From Nemophila menziesii (lineage: Eukaryota; Streptophyta; Magnoliopsida; Boraginales; Hydrophyllaceae), in contig JARWIR010000002.1 of assembly GCA_029959085.1 (NCBI GenBank), positions 46,682,233 through 46,746,232 of the forward strand: DNA of 64,000 bases, given 5' to 3'. Positions 24,227 to 34,230 of this stretch are shown one piece after another. The position numbers and the translations under genes are program-made. The notes beneath the pieces were generated by a model. It worked only from the letters and a program-made list of their open reading frames with translations. It was not told where the DNA came from and did no database searches. Each line of letters starts with the position of its first letter. Positions within the stretch are counted from its first letter, which is position 1.

Positions 24227-24699
24227 TGACTCTAAACACTTAACTTTGACTCTAAACACTTAACTTTCACCATAAACACTTAACTTTGACTCTAAACACT
24301 TAACTTTGACTCTAAACACTTAACTTTGACTCTAAACACTTAACTTTGACTCTAAACACTTAACTTTGACTCTAAACACTTAAATTTGAGCATAAACACT
24401 TAACTTTGACTCTAACACACTTAACTTTGACTCTAAACACTTAACTTTGACTCTAAACACTTAACTTTGACTCTAAACACTTAACTTTGACTCTAAACAC
24501 TTAACTTTGACTCTAAACACTTAACTTTGACTCTAAACACTTAACTTTGACTCTAAACACTTAACTTTGACCACAAACACTTAACTTTGACTCTAAACAC
24601 TTAACTTTGACCACAAACACTTAACTTTGACTCTAAACACTTAACTTTGACTCTAAACACTTAACTTTGACCACAAACACTTAACTTTGACCACAAACA
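24227..24699 (-). repeat. 20-bp minisatellite, inverted array (about 24 units)
   Basis: Complement of the unit at 23,101-23,714, seen on the plus strand as ACTCTAAACACTTAACTTTG. One unit near 24,411 carries a small indel and several carry the CCACAAACAC variant. Together with the forward array it forms a large inverted repeat around the displaced transposase end. Confidence 0.97.
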
Positions 24700-24810
24700 T
24701 TAATTTATTTTTGAAATTAATTTAAATGATTATTTGGTATTGAATTAAAATATTGGATAATTGTATAGCGTTTAGTGTTTTTTTTGGAAAAGAAAAAAAA
24801 ATATCTAGCG

Positions 24811-25056
24811 ACTACTTTTGACTTATAGCGACTAGTTCATGTACATGAACTAGTCGCTAATGACTCTAGAGCACTAACGACTACAATGTAGTCGCTAGAC
24901 AACGAATTAAATTCCCCAAAAACGTGGCGGTCAATTTTCCCGCCCACGCAATGTATACGCGTTTCACTCAGCTGTCTAGCGACTACAATGTAGTCGCGAA
25001 AGACCAGTTGACTTGGTCAAACATCAATCTAGCGACTACAAATGTAGTCGCTAGAA
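24811..25056. promoter_or_regulatory. Palindromic TAGCGACTAC sites upstream of the TNPA-like gene
   Basis: About nine half-sites of (T)AGCGACTAC / GTAGTCGCT(A) occur, mostly as head-to-head pairs such as GCGACTACAATGTAGTCGC (near 24,877, 24,978 and 25,031). A perfect 34-bp palindrome spans 24,826-24,859, with half-site TAGCGACTAGTTCATGT. The same sites crowd the right end of the element at 28,420-28,745. In En/Spm, TNPA binds short repeated motifs in the sub-terminal regions, so these are the likely binding sites of the TNPA-like protein encoded next door. That is inference. Confidence 0.75.
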
Positions 25057-25059
25057 AAA

Positions 25060-25341
25060 AAGACCTATATCTAACCGAGAGCTTCACTCTTCTCTTTCAT
25101 TTCTTATACAATAAACACTAAAAAACGAGAGCTTCATTTCTTCTCTTTCCAAGCTCCGATTCAAGCAAAGGTAATCAAATCCCTATCATAATCTCTTATT
25201 CCATTCCATTTTCTATATATTACGAAGCTTTTTTTAATCAATTTTTATATTTTCTAATAATGTTTTTCTTTGTTTGTGTTTCAATCCGAATCAATATGGC
25301 TTGGATTCTTCCCCAAATCAGCTCCAATCTCTTCCAAAAAG
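25060..25341 (+). other. Probable non-coding first exons of the TNPA-like gene
   Basis: A TATA-like CCTATATCT near 25,067 precedes two CT-rich exon-like blocks with consensus donor sites: CAAAG/GTAATC at 25,170/25,171 and AAAAG/GTAAGT at 25,341/25,342. The acceptor of the second block is unclear. Transcription would run into a 988-bp intron that ends exactly at the start codon. Confidence 0.5.
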
Positions 25342-26329
25342 GTAAGTTTTCCAATCCTTTTTTATCTTTTAATTTCTATGCATATTTTTTTTATTTTTTT
25401 CTTTGGTGATTTCATGGATTTCTTTAATTCCGAGAATTGTATGTGTTGTTAGTGTGTTGTATGCATCAATTTAAACCTAAAATTTATGTTAAATGGCCTA
25501 AAAAATATGTTTTTGGAAATTTAATTAGTTTTTTCCCTTTTTTTTGTGTTTGATTCTTAAATCCGAATATAGTAGGTGTTATTAGTGATTCATTTTTGTT
25601 ATTTTGAGCATGTAATTTATGGTTTATGATTAAAAATTAATTATGATGATTTATTGATATTTTTGTTAATTTTTGTTATGATTCTTAGTAAATTTTAGAT
25701 TTTAAAAGTGCAAAAATTATGTTAAAAAATGTGTTAGAATGAAATTGTGTTAAAAATTGTGTTAAAAATAACTTAGGGACCTTTAGGCAATTAAAAAAAT
25801 ATTATGATAGGGACTTTTATGCAATTTAAAACTAAATAGGGACTTTCATGAAATTTAAGAAAAACTAAATATGGACTTTAGGGACTATTATGCAATTTTA
25901 AAAAATATTTAGGCATTTTTATGCTATTTACGAAAAATTAAATATGGACTTTAGGGACTTTTATGCAATTTACAAAAATATTTAGGAATATTTATGCAAT
26001 TTTAGAAAAATTAAATAAGGACTATTATGCAATTTAAAAAAATATATAGGAATATTTATGGAATTTTTAACAAATAAAATATGGATTTTTATGCATTTTT
26101 TAAAAATAAAGGGAATTTTATGCAATTTAAAAAAATATAGGGAATTTAGTTTACTATATAATAATATAATTTTAAATATCAAAAAAAACTATAAATTAGT
26201 TTATTTTAATTATGATTGTAATAATTTATTTAATTTTATTTTCATGTTTTTTATTTTTGGTGATGTAATAATTTAGTATTTTTTATGTTATTTTTTATTC
26301 TGTATTTTAATTTACCTATAAATTGCTAG
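25342..26329 (+). repeat. 5' intron with degenerate internal repeats
   Basis: Very AT-rich intron ending TTGCTAG directly before the ATG at 26,330. Between about 25,770 and 26,150 the phrase TTTATGCAATTTAAAAAAAT recurs about every 45-60 bp with substitutions. No coding content is seen. Confidence 0.55.
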
Positions 26330-28077
26330 ATGGCCGATGTAATGTCACGACACCACGGAGGGGACGGTGGGGATAGGGAACCAAGCCGAAATCCGAACCG
26401 AAACTTGGCCGACTGTGCAAACCAGCCTGGTAAATAAACAAATTCAATTAAATAATTTGTTAAAAAATAAAGTCACTAATAATTAATCTAATGTTAAAAC
26501 AGATACCCCTAGACAGAGAACAAGGGGTGGATGTGCCTTAAAGACTGCGATGAAGGCACTTAAGGAAGTTGGGTGGCCTTTGCCGGTCAACTTTTATGCG
26601 TTAGACGACACGTGGAGTCCAACAGGCAAGTACGGGCACCACGTTGCTCAAGTTATTGGAATCGCAGTACGAGAGAGGATTCCGCTCTATCACCCGTCTT
26701 GGAGAAAAGTGCCGGAGGCAGACAAAAATGCTGTTATTAAGAGATTATCGGTATTTAATTTAATTGTTAAATTTTTTTTAACTTAATTTATTATTCTTAT
26801 TTAAATTTAAATAATGTATTTTTTTTACAGAAATATTTTAACATAAATGATTGGAGAAAGAGGAAAGATTGGAACAAGATTTTTGGGAATTTGGACGACA
26901 CAATGAGGATGAGGTTTAAAGACTACAAATACTACGTGAAGAAGCATTATTGGAGAAAGGGTTTGAAGCCGGATTGGATGTCAGATGAGGCGTGGGCTAA
27001 GTGCTGCGAGTATTGGGGCTCGAGAAAAGCTAAGGTGAATTTTTGATTAATTTTAATTTTCGTATATATTTAAAATTATAATTGTTTTTATTAATAAATG
27101 AATTTTATATTTTTTCAGAATCAAGCAAAAGAAAATCAAAAGAATCAAGAAAAGCAGAAAAACAAGAGTGGAGCGGGGTCGAGGAGGTATTCCCGAACTC
27201 GGAATATGCTATACGAGGTAATTTTTTATTTAAGTAAATTTTTTTTTAATTAATTTATAATTTATTTTGAATATTCTTTATTTTCTTGAAACAGGGTGAA
27301 GAATTAATCCCGGGAGGGAATCTGGTGATAAGGGATGAGTCTACCCAACAAGACATCCCGATTCCGCGTATGGGTGCTTTTTACGAGGTGGTGGGGAAGA
27401 CAAAGAAGACGAAAGAGTGGAGGTCGGTGGGGTACGAAAGAGCCGATGTAAGTTTTTCTTTATTAGATTGTTTTAATTAATTTTTTCATTTATTATCAAA
27501 TTTAATTGATATATTGTTTTTTATGTAACAGAAATTGCTCAAGGACGCGATGAAGGAAAAGGTGACTCAAAGTCAATCAGAGTCAGGCGATTGGGGAGGA
27601 TTGAGTCAAAAGGAGCAATACGATTACGTGAGGAGGACCGCGAAGGAGGTTGGGTCACCGAAGAGGAGCTTTATTCCGGGCATTGGCCGTCCGGGAAAAT
27701 CGAAGAACAAGGCTAAGACTACTCCAGCCCGGAACGAGCAACACGAGGAGATGATGGTGGCTATTAACGAGCTCCGAGTGTCCAGCGGTCTTCCCCCATT
27801 CCCCCGCCCTGAAGATTCTACTAGCACCGCGCCTGCACCTTTTTCGATGGCTACTGTGAATGATGCCATCGCATACGTTAATCAGTTGAGGGCGGATAAA
27901 GGCGAGGCCCCCTTCCAGCCTATGAATGCGGGCCCCACTCCTCCTAGCGATGACTCAGATGACTCAGATGATGATAGTAGTAGTAGTATTGAAGATGTTG
28001 AGAGGGATGTTGATTTGGATGAAGATGATGACGTGCTCGGGAATGAGGAAGACATTTATAGACGGCAAGGATTTTAG
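26330..28077 (+). CDS. TNPA-like CACTA protein (plant Ptta/En/Spm family), six coding exons, intact
   Basis: Exons 26,330-26,429, 26,503-26,750, 26,831-27,034, 27,119-27,217, 27,295-27,447 and 27,532-28,077 join through GT/AG introns into one open frame of 449 residues ending in TAG. The central part (WRKRKDWNKIFGNLDDTMRM, MSDEAWAKCCEYWGSRKAKN, SGAGSRRYSRTRN) has the pattern of the plant transposase family Ptta/En/Spm (Transposase_24), the TNPA-type accessory protein. TNPA binds sub-terminal motifs and brings element ends together. The start, first residues MADVMSRHH, follows an intron acceptor directly. The C-terminal ~60 residues are rich in Asp, Glu and Ser. No stop or frameshift is seen, in contrast to the broken transposase gene upstream. 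Palindromic candidate binding sites flank it on both sides. Confidence 0.88.
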
Positions 28078-28419
28078 TGATGTTTTATTTATTTTATTTT
28101 AAGACTATTCAGATTATTTGGGTTGGTTTGTATTAAGACTTTATTTTTTTTGGTTTGTACTAAGACTTATGTAATGGTTTTATGTTTGGTGACTTTTACT
28201 TGGCTTGACCAGGTTTGACCGGGTTTGAATTTGGTTTAATTTAATATTTTAATTAATTATTTAGAATTGTTAATTTTATTATTATTTTTATATTTTTTAT
28301 TTTTAAAATAAATAAAAAAATATGATTTTCGAATTATTTTTAATTACAGAAATGCAATTAAAAAAATTCGAAAATTGTGTTTTTTTATTTTTTTTTTTTA
28401 AAATAAAAAATTATTATTA
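28078..28419 (+). other. 3' flank of the TNPA-like gene
   Basis: AT-rich DNA between the stop codon and the right-hand sites, with tandem TTTGACC-type repeats near 28,203-28,225 and homopolymer runs. I see no gene in it. Confidence 0.5.
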
Positions 28420-28745
28420 CCGACTACATTGTAGTCGACATTGACTACAAAAAGTAGTCGCCATATCTTTAGAAATTAACGACTACATTGTAGTCGTTGA
28501 TGTTGTTCACGTTTCTCGACTACAAAGTAGTCGCTAGGAGTTGCGTTATCTAGCGACTACATTGTAGTCGTTAATACCAACCCAAGCTCTAACGACTACT
28601 TATTGCCCAGTAGTCGTAAGGTTTAGCTTCTAACGACAAGTTTATCGCGACTAATTTCTAGCGACTACTTGTAGTCGCTACTACCATGAACTAACTTCTA
28701 GCGACTACTTTTTAAACTTCTAGCGACTACTCATGTAGTCGCTAG
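28420..28745. promoter_or_regulatory. Right sub-terminal cluster of palindromic GACTAC sites
   Basis: Roughly seventeen half-sites CGACTAC / GTAGTCG lie in 330 bp, mostly paired head to head with 1-10 bp between them (for example CGACTACATTGTAGTCG). They stop right at the terminal repeat at 28,748-28,765. Density, inverted pairing and position are those of CACTA sub-terminal repeats. Confidence 0.8.
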
Positions 28746-28747
28746 TA

Positions 28748-28765
28748 GCTTGACGCGGAGTAGTG
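28748..28765 (-). repeat. CACTA right terminal inverted repeat
   Basis: The complement reads CACTACTCCGCGTCAAGC. A closely similar end, CACTACATCGCGTAAGAGC, stands alone at 31,232, which supports this as the family terminus. The matching left terminus of this copy is not in the window. Confidence 0.7.
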
Positions 28766-28789
28766 GAAGTCTAGATGTTGTCAATACTT

Positions 28790-29247
28790 ATAATTTAACC
28801 GTGATGAAGGTGTATTCGAAGTTGAGGCATTTAAATATCGACCTCCGGCAGGAAAAGTAGCTCCAAGTCGTTTCTAGGTAGATATTGTAAGACGCCATTG
28901 CAATTGTGGAGAATGGAAGTTATTACACCTATCATGTCCACATGTCATGGTAGTCTCACTCAGCGGAATTAAGAATGAAAATTCAAGATTTAGTGTCAGA
29001 GTTTTATACTAGCAAAATCAACCACAAACAGTGGTTACAGTCCTTTAACGTCATGAATGACCCCTATTACTGGCCAAGTTATATGGGACTTGAGGTTGTG
29101 GCCGACCCTAGTAGATTTATCACTAAACCTGGTCGTAAAAAGTCGACACGCATTCATAATGAAATGGATAAAAGAGAAAGATGTGGTACCGTTAGATGTA
29201 CTAGATGTAAGAAAACTGGTCACAATAGAAAAACGTGCAACGCGTAA
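28790..29247 (+). pseudogene. MULE (MuDR-type) transposase, C-terminal fragment with SWIM and CCHC zinc fingers
   Basis: A first frame contains HCNCGEWKLLHLSCPHVMVV, the CxC...CxH pattern of the SWIM zinc finger in MuDR-type transposases. After a frameshift near 28,970 comes MKIQDLVSEFYTS, then DPYYWPSYMGLEVV and GRKKSTRIHNEMDKRER, typical of the family C-terminus. It ends with the zinc knuckle CTRCKKTGHNRKTC and a stop at 29,247. The catalytic domain is missing because the CACTA right end abuts the fragment. It converges with a minus-strand gene at 29,400-30,655, the mudrA/mudrB-like arrangement of autonomous MULEs. Confidence 0.85.
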
Positions 29248-29399
29248 TTGTTTTTGTGACGTTGTATGTAATCTTAAGTATCGTTTTAATGAGAATCTTT
29301 ATATTTTCATAATTATTGGTATTTAACAATCAATTCAAATTTAAACATATATAAATATCTGAATTTCATTGTTAAACATTAAAGATGAATGAATACACA

Positions 29400-30487
29400 T
29401 TACTCATGACCCCTTCTAAACCGCCGTCTACGTGGAACAACTTCTCGTGATGGTGGTGGTGTTGACACATCATCTGGTAGAATTGTAAGTCCCTCGAAAT
29501 CATTTAATATGTCATCCATTAAGCTATCCAATCCTAGTATCCTAAGTCGTCTAGCGGTTTCCCTTAACCATTTTGTCCACTTTGATCACCATAACGCATG
29601 ACTGATTCAGTGCCAATCGTGCATTATTAATAGCGAAGTCTTGTAATAATTGATTCTACAAAGAAGGTACAATATTTTAAAAAAAATATCCATATATACA
29701 CAATCTAAGCAATATAGTCATACCTGGTATATCATTTGACTGCCTCGTGTACGAAACTCAGTCGTTTGCATGTAATATGATGGTTTGACATATATGAATA
29801 TTACAGTTAATAAAGTATAATTAATAATTAAAGTCTAACAAAATCTATTTTAAATAAACCTAAATTACCTCCCAAATTTCCTGACTTCTATGATTATCTT
29901 GAAGCCATAGCAAATTTTCATCGAAAGTTTGCTCGGAACTACTACCTTCACCTTGTACTCTCGCCATCTTTTAATCCCAACTTATTAAATTAAACAAAAA
30001 TCATAAATTTATTAACCAAAACCTTTCTCCTTTACTTACCTAAATATAAAATAAATCATTTATTTTTTATTCAAGATTTTTTTTAATATTCCATTTTCAC
30101 TAAAATAAACCTAAATCCTAAAATTTTATAATTAATTAATTTATTATAATTCTAAAATATTTTATTTAAACTACACTAACAAAATAAATCTAAACAATAC
30201 AACATTAATTTAATTTAAACTAATTCTAGAAAAAAATCTAAATAATGCAATAATAATTTAATTTAAGCTAATGATAACAAAATAAGTGTAAATAATACAA
30301 TAATAATTTAACTTATATTACTTCTAACAATATATTTGAAATAATATTTAAATAATTTACTTTAATCTAATCTAACAATAAATATATATATCAAAAAATA
30401 ATAAATAATATAAATTTATAAAATTAAATAATACTAGAAAAATATATTTTAGATTAATATAACAACTAATTCTAGATATAACAGTTA

Positions 30488-30537
<50 letters not shown>

Positions 30538-30655
30538 TATTAAACAAAACTAAATAACAACTAAAAACAAAATTACAAAATATAGAATATACATACCTTA
30601 TTTACGGAAGGAAGAAGCAAAGGAATGAGAGGAATGAGAGCAATGAATAAGTGGT
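29400..30655 (-). pseudogene. Second gene of the MULE remnant, four exons, unrecognised product
   Basis: A TATA box at 30,680-30,688 precedes a non-coding exon with donor AAG/GTATGT at 30,597. The coding exon 29,967-29,869 opens MARVQGEGSSSEQTF and keeps frame. Exon 29,756-29,724 and exon 29,655-29,400 follow with proper GT/AG sites. The last exon ends LPDDVSTPPPSREVV, then an Arg-rich stretch and a stop at 29,400-29,402. Total about 125 residues. The last exon needs a one-base shift to reach its long open frame, so it carries a frameshift or an unseen intron. I do not recognise the protein. Its convergence with the MULE transposase suggests an accessory gene of that element. Confidence 0.5.
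30501..30534. repeat. TA microsatellite
   Basis: About 34 nt of TA in the 5' intron of the minus-strand gene. Confidence 0.9.
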
Positions 30656-30679
30656 GGGAGTATTATGAAGAGTGTCGTG

Positions 30680-30688
30680 CTTTTATAG
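30680..30688 (-). promoter_or_regulatory. TATA box of the minus-strand MULE-associated gene
   Basis: CTATAAAAG on the minus strand, about 80 bp upstream of the donor site of the non-coding first exon. Confidence 0.55.
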
Positions 30689-30732
30689 GCAGCAATATAG
30701 GTAGACACTGTTTACACACGCAAGTTGGACTC

Positions 30733-30858
30733 GGCCAGATGCCAAATTGATTTCTGAATTGGCAACCGATTTAATACATATTTGCATATTTTTTTCCAGT
30801 ATATTATTGCAATTCTTTTTTAGATTTGGTATATTATTAAAAAAACTCCATCGAATTG
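30733..30858. other. Possible terminal region of the MULE remnant
   Basis: On the complement, AATAATATACC and TTGCAATAATATACTGG recur in an A-rich context, reminiscent of terminal regions of plant MULEs. The left counterpart is not in the window, so this cannot be tested by pairing. Confidence 0.3.
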
Positions 30859-31231
30859 GTAGTCAAACATAGAACCACCAATTGGAAGAGAGATTGGGGA
30901 ACATGGTGAGAAAAAAGGTAACGAATAAAGAAAATAATATTTTTATAATCCAAGAAATTACGATATAACATAAAAAAAAAGGAAAAGAATAGGAAAAATC
31001 TAAAGATAATAATACTAGTTGGATAAAAAGGCACCATTGTATATAGCAAACACAAGTTTCATTTGTCCACTTTGAGGTGATTTATGGCTTGCATTATTGT
31101 TGATAAATACCCACACACGCATTTCATATTTCTTGCTCAATCAGATTTCTTGGTTCTGTGGCATATTCCTTTTTAGTTTATACTTTGTTGAGACGCTGTT
31201 ACAAGTCTGACTGAGGATCCAAATAACAACT

Positions 31232-31311
31232 CACTACATCGCGTAAGAGCTTCCGCGACTACATCTGTAATTGCTAAAGAACAAAAAAGTAGTCGCGAAA
31301 AAATATAAGTG
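31232..31311 (+). mobile_element. Solitary CACTA terminus of about 80 bp inside the hAT copy
   Basis: CACTACATCGCGTAAGAGC followed by CGCGACTACATC and GTAGTCGCG is a miniature of the CACTA right end at 28,748. In the other hAT copy (near 55,380) the corresponding place holds unrelated sequence of about 30 bp. No opposite terminus is seen before the hAT sequence resumes at GTGAACCACC. Confidence 0.6.
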
Positions 31312-31481
31312 AACCACCAAGTGTCTGAAACGAACAGTTGAACATTAATTTTAAACAAAATCTAAGTAAAGAGCATTAAAAGAGAACAAAGATTTTATGC
31401 AAAACCTGGAGCAAGACGACATCAATTCTCTTGAGAACTACCTTCACGAAAGGCTCCTTTAATCATCTAACTGTTGAATGA

Positions 31482-32729
31482 TTAAATTAACAACTCTTTG
31501 GTTCTCAGCCATTCGGGTAACACATTTAAACAAAACAGAAATGACTTCTTCATCACAGAAGAAACTGGGAGAGTAGAAGAAACAAGGATCAAATAGTATC
31601 CTGCAGAATGAAGAAAGCTATGAAGATCTGCATTCCATATCTCATCGATTGCTTTCCACACTGGAAAGTAGTGAGATGATTTATTTTGGAAATTGTCTTT
31701 AATTTCCTCCTTCACTTGATCAAGTTTATCATATATAAAACCAATGTTAGCCTTAGATTTATCGTTAAAAAATTGTAGAGCTTCCACTCGCATAGCTGCA
31801 TTTATGACCATCTTTGCCCCGTTCCAGAACGATCTGTCTGCTACCAAATCAGCAAACCTTTTTCCCTCCGTTGTATCTGCCCAGGTCGAGTTATTCCAGT
31901 CCGAATAGTTAAAGAATGCTTTTACCCTTTCTTCCTCGTTAACCATAGTGTTAAGAGTTAAAATCATTGTAATCAACCCATGATCCGGAATTCCAGCATC
32001 AGAGTAAATAACACTGGCTAGGGTTTTTGCCTTATTCAGTGTGATTTTGCACGAGTTAAAGGAAAAGATTCTATTTAGCATAAGTTGTAAACAATGAGAT
32101 GCACTCACTGTCCAAAAGAGTGTTGTATGATTTGCCATCACTAGCATACCAACCTTCTTCATAAAGGGTGTAGTCGAGTATGTAATGATTTGAACTGTGT
32201 TCTCAGCCCCAACTTCTGCAATAACTTTATCTACTATTTCCACCATCTCATTAACATTTCCATCCAAACCAGAAATGTTGACTGTTATAAGTCTGGGGGA
32301 ATCAACAACAACATTCATAATGACCCTATTTAAAGGATCCACACATGCCTCTAACAAGATGCTGCAGCCCTTGAAAAAGTCTTCACCGTGTTCTGAAATG
32401 ACTGTCCGATTAGGAACCGAGATCAATTTTCTCCCAATGTTTTGCGAATGAATTTTAGTCCCTGATGTGGAAGTTTGCTTTCTCTTCAGAGGAATCTTTG
32501 GAACGTCTAATTTTGCTCTTCTCTTCTCGAGTATTTCATCTTCACAATTAACCTTCACATCTATAGGAACTTTTTCACAAGGGGTCACATCTCCAGGAAT
32601 GCCAGACAAATGGTATCTTAGTCAATAAAATCCACTGCTCATAACTTTATCACAGTAATGACATCGGACTTTTCCTTTCTTAACATCAACAATAGTCCCA
32701 TGATCATGGATACCATCATTTATAGCCAT
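31482..32729 (-). pseudogene. hAT-type BED zinc finger / DUF659 transposase gene, broken
   Basis: From an ATG at 32,729 the frame has a BED-type finger, CHYCDKVMSSGFY with a later LRYHLSGIPGDVTPC, interrupted by a TGA at 32,622-32,624. It then runs open to 31,482. The DUF659 region shows EVGAENTVQIITYSTTPFMK and ANHTTLFWTVSASHCLQLML. Active hAT relatives have a conserved Asp (TDNAS) where this copy has TYSTT, so catalysis is unlikely. The C-terminal dimerisation region is reduced to broken pieces near 31,150-31,220. An acceptor site at about 32,748 implies an upstream non-coding exon. It is not an active transposase. Confidence 0.82.
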
Positions 32730-33660
32730 TCTTTCAAGGACTAACCTGCACAAATTCATCAATCATAAGTCTTTGTTGCAGTCAAAATGAGAACCAAGCC
32801 TCCAAGAAAAATGAGTAGTATCTAATTGTAACAAAACTTTTCCTATGCATTCCGAGCTTTCCTAGAAAAGTTATCGAATCCACCCATGCTCATCATACTT
32901 ATTATTATTGAAAAAAAACTACAATCATTTACGTATGTTTATATGATTTTCAGTTTTAGCCAATTAATAATCATCCAAATGAAATTTCCCTCATGTAATT
33001 ATAGTAACTTTTTATTGGGGAGCGCAAATTATTTTTGTTGGAAGGCTTTAATTTTTTTTTTTATTTATGCCCCTCAACCTCCCCTAAAAGAAACCAAGAA
33101 AATTCGCACTATATGATAATAAATTGTTGTAAAATTCTCACTATGCTAAATTGTTGTAAAATTCTCACTATGCTAAGAGATTTAACGTCTAAAAAAAAAA
33201 AATCTAATTTTGAAGTTAGCGTTAAATTGTTTATATAAACTCCTATAATTCATAGAGAATAATTCTAAATCTACTACTAACACTAACTTGTATGTATAAT
33301 CATTATTAAAAATCCTTGAATTCTTTCATAATTCCACCCGAAACTACTATTTACAATCTAGGTTAACCAATTATGAATTTTTTTTTTATAAATATACAAT
33401 TATGAGTAATGTAATTGTTCAAAATCATTCTAATCTACTAAAATAATTAAATTATGGTGACAGTGGAAAGAAATTACTAAGTAAAATCTACATATATCAA
33501 AGAGTATTAGCGATATGAAATATATAGAGATAGAAACACTTACCAATTAGAGAATCAAAATTAGGGAAAGCAAATGAATAAAAGTCGAACAACGAGGGGT
33601 GGTGATCAAAGGGAGTTTACTGGAGAAAAATCGGATGATTAATGGAGGTGTATCTGATCT

Positions 33661-33958
33661 TTCGGAATTGTATTTGATGAATGTAATATTTGACTATATC
33701 TTACTCATTTGTAGCTAGTTTTTATTTTTCTTAAATTCTTCTTCTCTAGTGCATAGTGTTTTGAGATTTATTTTCGGTGACAATTTTAAATTCTCTATAA
33801 CACTCGAACTACGGTATGTTTTGGAGAAATTTTACCATTGGTTCTTTAGGTATGCAAAATAGACAAATATACTCTTATTTTCAAAAGAAATACTATCCAA
33901 TTGGTCCCTCAAATAAGGGTAAAATTTTATAATGATTGTTGATTTTCAAAAGTAACTC
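33661..33958. other. Gene-free stretch before the LINE
   Basis: No gene is seen. It includes an ACCATTGG phrase near 33,833 and CCAATTGGTCCCT near 33,897, resembling the small inverted-repeat element at 12,669-12,793. This was the target region of the LINE. Confidence 0.5.
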
Positions 33959-33975
33959 AAATAACCCATTAATAA
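33959..33975. repeat. Left target-site duplication of the LINE
   Basis: AAATAACCCATTAATAA, repeated exactly at 39,762-39,778 after the poly(A) tract. Confidence 0.9.
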
Positions 33976-34230
33976 ATAAAATGAAAACTCTCTCAGGCAC
34001 GACTTTCAAAAAACCATTTCCCCTCTTCTGAAACCCGATCTACCACCAAACTCCATCGTTCCTCACCCTTCCACCTTCTCTCTCTCTCGCTCCGGTTAAG
34101 CTTCATCTTAAGATCCTTTCAAGGAACTATGAAATTTAACATTGTTTACTTCTCTTTCGCTTCGATCCACTATTTAAAAATCACCGTGAGGTGCTTTATC
34201 GAATTCTTATTCATGCTTATTTTCTAGGGT

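Larger units (their letters stand above)
22462..28765 (+). mobile_element. CACTA (En/Spm) element remnant with right terminus
   Basis: Plus-strand order is a broken TNP2-type gene, then a TNPA-type gene, the usual En/Spm arrangement. The right end reads, on the complement, CACTACTCCGCGTCAAGC (28,748-28,765), followed by GAA as the possible 3-bp target duplication. Sub-terminal palindromic sites lie inside it. No CACTA left terminus is found: the element starts abruptly at 22,462 beside the deacetylase fragment. The transposase gene is broken, so the element is not autonomous, but the TNPA-like gene is intact. Confidence 0.82.
30860..33660 (-). mobile_element. hAT-family element or gene remnant, copy 1
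   Basis: This contains a BED-finger/DUF659 pseudogene (31,482-32,729), decayed downstream exons (31,140-31,480), an intron of about 800 bp, and a likely non-coding first exon ending at a GGTAAGTG donor near 33,540 (minus strand). From about 30,860 to 32,070 it aligns with the second copy at 54,971-56,161. Terminal inverted repeats and an 8-bp duplication expected of hAT elements were not found. Confidence 0.7.

Noticed and set aside
23101..24699. Regular 20-bp repeats as a CRISPR-like array
   Set aside because: The units are contiguous with no unique spacers and lie in a plant CACTA element. They form a minisatellite.
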